A stretch of 6,413 nt of DNA from JBBDMW01 sp040878005 (GTDB taxonomy: Bacteria > Chloroflexota > Dehalococcoidia > Lucifugimonadales > Lucifugimonadaceae). The position numbers and the translations under genes are program-made. Numbering within the stretch: position 1 is the first letter of the stretch; the number at the start of each line of letters is the position of its first letter. The notes under the pieces are model-generated. The model saw nothing but the letters and a program-made list of their open reading frames with translations, did no database searches and had not been told where the DNA came from. Positions 4,754 through 6,413 of this stretch are shown here, one piece after another. Where the stretch lies: positions 1 through 6,413 of the forward strand of contig JBBDMW010000017.1 in NCBI GenBank assembly GCA_040878005.1, read 5' to 3'.

Positions 4754-5173
4754 ATGAGGCCGCGGATTTCGGTTATTACGCTGGGTGTGGATGACCTGGA
4801 GCGTTCGCTGTCGTTTTACCGCGATGGCCTGGGGCTTGCGACTGAAGGGATTGTTGGCAGAGAGTTTGAGCATGGGGCGGTTGCGTTTTTTGATTTGCAG
4901 GCAGGGGTGAAGCTGGCGATATTTCCTCGTGAGTCCCTTGCGCTGGATGCGGGGATTTCCAAGGGTGCCCGCAGCCCCACGGAGTTCAGCCTTGGTCATA
5001 ACGTGGGGAGCAAGGAGGAGGTTGACGAGGTGATGGGGCAGGCGGCGGGCGCTGGCGCAAAGGTGATTAAGCCGGCGGCGGATACGTTCTGGGGCGGTTA
5101 CGCAGGTTATTTCCAGGACCCTGATGGTCACCTGTGGGAGGTGGTGTGGAATCCTGCGTTCCCGGTGGAGTAA
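4754..5173 (+). CDS. VOC-superfamily protein (glyoxalase-like)
   Basis: This 139-residue protein has two VOC modules: residues about 5-58 (ITLGVDDLERSLSFYRDGLG is the signature strand-helix) and 76-134, ending DPDGHLWEVVWNP. Glu129 occupies the usual C-terminal metal-ligand position and His82 (GHNV) sits at the start of the second module, but the N-terminal ligand position is Thr9. It could be a metal-dependent lyase, isomerase or dioxygenase-type enzyme or a binding protein; the substrate is unknown. A TTG at 4748 is possible, but the ATG at 4754 is preferred because AGAGGA (4741-4746) then sits seven bases upstream instead of one. It follows the second repeat array and is not obviously an operon partner of the first VOC gene, from which 592 bases separate it. 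The two VOC proteins share only the fold signatures, so they are not a recent tandem duplication. Codon use is T-richer than in the aldo/keto reductase downstream. Confidence 0.83.
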   Translation: MRPRISVITLGVDDLERSLSFYRDGLGLATEGIVGREFEHGAVAFFDLQAGVKLAIFPRESLALDAGISKGARSPTEFSLGHNVGSKEEVDEVMGQAAGAGAKVIKPAADTFWGGYAGYFQDPDGHLWEVVWNPAFPVE

Positions 5174-5492
5174 GTCCGGCGGTGGTTTGGCGGGGCGACG
5201 TGTTCACGATGCTGACGTCCCCCGGTCCGTCGCGCCATGCGTGCAGGATCGCCGTCGGCATAAAGGGTCACGGATGGGTCACCTCTTGGAGTGTTGCGAG
5301 CTGCATGACGGCGGGCGCTATGGTGAAGGCAAGGACTGAGGCGGCCAAAGCCCTGAGCAGCGCCCGCTTGATCGTTCTCATTTATGTGACCTGGCCCTCG
5401 TTGGCCATGATCCATTTTGCTGAGCGCCCGGGACGGTCGCCGGGCACCTGCAACTCGCACACTTCGTCGATGCCAGCCAGAAGGAAAGCCAC
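5174..5492. other. Intergenic region upstream of the aldo/keto reductase
   Basis: No confident gene is present. The stretch holds a weak minus-strand ORF (5268-5381), two inverted repeats (TGGCC/GGCCA at 5392-5407; GCCCGG/CCGGGC at 5426-5445) and only poor promoter matches, such as TTGCGA (5294-5299) with TATGGT (5319-5324) at 19-base spacing. The promoter of the downstream gene should lie here. None of the mosaic repeat modules is found in it. Confidence 0.45.
5268..5381 (-). CDS. Possible small signal-peptide-like ORF or gene remnant
   Basis: The minus strand reads a 37-residue peptide with a basic start (MRTIKRALLRAL) and a hydrophobic run (AASVLAFTIAPAVM, 13-26), the layout of a signal peptide or membrane anchor. 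A weak AGG lies seven bases before the ATG. It ends in TGA, but the same frame stays open for more than 60 further codons, running antisense into the end of the VOC gene at 5173. It may be a genuine micro-ORF, the decayed 5' end of a secreted-protein gene, or chance. I recognise no homologue. Confidence 0.18.
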   Translation of the reverse strand: MRTIKRALLRALAASVLAFTIAPAVMQLATLQEVTHP

Positions 5493-6296
5493 ATGGACAT
5501 CCGCTCGACACTACCGCTCCACACAGGCCGCTCAATGCCGGTGATGGGGCTTGGAACCTGGCAACTCACCCACGACACAGCGGGCACCGTCGAAGAGGCA
5601 CTGCGCCTCGGTTACCCGATGATCGACACGTCTAGTGACTACGGCACGCAGCCCGGGATTGGCGAGGCCATTCGCCAGAGCGAGGTGGAACGGGAGGCGA
5701 TCTTCCTGGTGACCAAGGTGGAGGAGGACGACGAGGCGTATGAGGCCACCCGCCAGTATCTTGGCGAGATGGGACGACAGCGCGCCGACCTCATGCTGAT
5801 CCACCGCCCGCCGCCGGCCGGCGCAGGAGTTGGTCTCTGGGAGGGACTGATAAAGGCCAGGAAGGACGGCCTCACCACGGATATTGGCGTGAGCAACTAT
5901 CCCGCCGAGCAGATCGATGAACTGGTGGATGCGACGAGTGAGACGCCTGTTGTCAACCAGATTGAATGGAGCCCGTTCGGCTGGAGCGCGGAGATGCTCG
6001 ACTACTGCAACGGCCGCGGAATAGTAATCCAGGCTTATAGCCCGCTGACGCGCGGCGGGCGGCTCGATGACGAGAAGCTGGGTGAGGTTGCTGCCCAGTA
6101 CGGCAAGTCGCCTGCCCAGGTGTTGATCCGCTGGAATCTGCAAATGGGGGTGGTGCCGTTGCCCAAGGCCAACCAGAAGAACCACATGGTGGAGAACCTG
6201 GACGTGTTCGACTTTGAGATCAGTGAGTCGGACATGACGGCGCTAGGGGAACTGAACGAGCAATACTCTGCGCTTGGGTCGCTGCCCTACGTGTGA
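5493..6296 (+). CDS. Aldo/keto reductase (AKR superfamily)
   Basis: This complete 267-residue cytoplasmic NAD(P)H-dependent oxidoreductase should reduce aldehydes or ketones to alcohols. It is close to the usual length of prokaryotic AKR5-type reductases (about 270-280). The barrel opens with MPVMGLGTW (15-23). The catalytic tetrad is intact: Asp45, Tyr50, Lys75 and His104 (in DLMLIHRP). Cofactor-side motifs are GVSNY (132-136), NQIEWSPF (155-162), AYSPL (181-185) and PLPKANQKNHMVEN (222-235). In the last, Lys225 and Glu234-Asn235 are kept, but the usual Ser and Arg of PKSxxxxRIxEN are Ala226 and His231, which could change cofactor preference. The ATG is supported by AAGGA (5481-5485) seven bases upstream. 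It is a single-gene unit as far as seen; the minus-strand ORF upstream would be divergent. It may reduce reactive carbonyls, perhaps alongside the VOC proteins, but no operon link supports this. The family is certain; the substrate is unknown. Confidence 0.92.
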   Translation: MDIRSTLPLHTGRSMPVMGLGTWQLTHDTAGTVEEALRLGYPMIDTSSDYGTQPGIGEAIRQSEVEREAIFLVTKVEEDDEAYEATRQYLGEMGRQRADLMLIHRPPPAGAGVGLWEGLIKARKDGLTTDIGVSNYPAEQIDELVDATSETPVVNQIEWSPFGWSAEMLDYCNGRGIVIQAYSPLTRGGRLDDEKLGEVAAQYGKSPAQVLIRWNLQMGVVPLPKANQKNHMVENLDVFDFEISESDMTALGELNEQYSALGSLPYV

Positions 6297-6347
6297 GAGG
6301 TGGGGTTTGGTTTGGTGGGCGGCGGATGCTATGCGGGGTTTGGTTGA

Positions 6348-6366
6348 GGGCGCCCAACGTGCGCCC
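6348..6366. terminator. Hairpin after the aldo/keto reductase, possible terminator
   Basis: GGGCGC (6348-6353) and GCGCCC (6361-6366) form a 6-bp GC stem with a 7-base loop, 51 bases after the stop codon. No T-tract follows, so it is a weak candidate. The G-rich stretch before it (6299-6325) holds several GG runs. Confidence 0.35.
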
Positions 6367-6394
6367 ACGGTCGTTGGTGTTAATGGAGACGTAA

Positions 6395-6413
6395 GTGGCC
6401 GCCTGTGGCGGCC
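6395..6413 (+). repeat. Mosaic repeat copy E, cut by the window edge
   Basis: The last 19 bases read GTGGCCGCC, TGT, GGCGGCC and match the start of copy D exactly. The rest of the repeat presumably continues beyond the window. It shows that the family is not confined to the VOC region. Confidence 0.75.

Noticed and set aside
3188..5173. Integron gene cassettes (VOC genes each followed by an attC-like site)
   Set aside because: No paired RYYYAAC/GTTRRRY core sites were found at the gene boundaries, no integrase is present, and the repeats do not show attC architecture.

Overview
The window looks like a bacterial chromosome segment with GC-rich genes, good Shine-Dalgarno sites and short operons. 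No rRNA, tRNA, CRISPR array or transposase is visible. The repeat-laden intergenic DNA recalls environmental Chloroflexota (SAR202/Dehalococcoidia-like) genomes, but that is recollection rather than a test. An actinobacterium cannot be excluded.

Left part (1-3273): after about 350 bases without a recognisable gene, a strong sigma-70-type promoter (TTGACA, 17 bases, TAAAAT; 357-385) carries a palindrome over its -35 box that fits a GntR/FadR-type operator. It drives a compact three-gene operon: a HAD-superfamily hydrolase (2-haloacid dehalogenase-like, GTG start), a FAD-dependent amine/amino-acid oxidoreductase (DAO/PuuB-like) and a GntR regulator with a metal-binding FCD domain. An 11-bp perfect hairpin follows. 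The likely reading is a self-regulated catabolic operon in which the oxidoreductase oxidises an amine-type substrate, the HAD enzyme hydrolyses a related compound, and the regulator senses a substrate or product. The substrate is unknown.

Middle part (3274-5173): two small VOC-superfamily genes (glyoxalase/bleomycin-resistance fold) sit in a bed of mosaic intergenic repeats. The repeats combine a GGCCGCC/GGCGGCC hairpin module, a roughly 34-base sub-repeat in six recognisable copies plus one truncated tail, a G-G-A-C-G-C-A-C hairpin module and a 13-base GGTCGAGACAAAG tandem module. The VOC genes use more T in third codon positions than the flanking genes, which hints at a separate origin.

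Right part (5174-6413): a 319-base intergenic stretch holds a weak minus-strand ORF resembling a signal peptide. A complete aldo/keto reductase with the full Asp-Tyr-Lys-His tetrad follows. The window ends inside a fifth copy of the GGCCGCC hairpin repeat.
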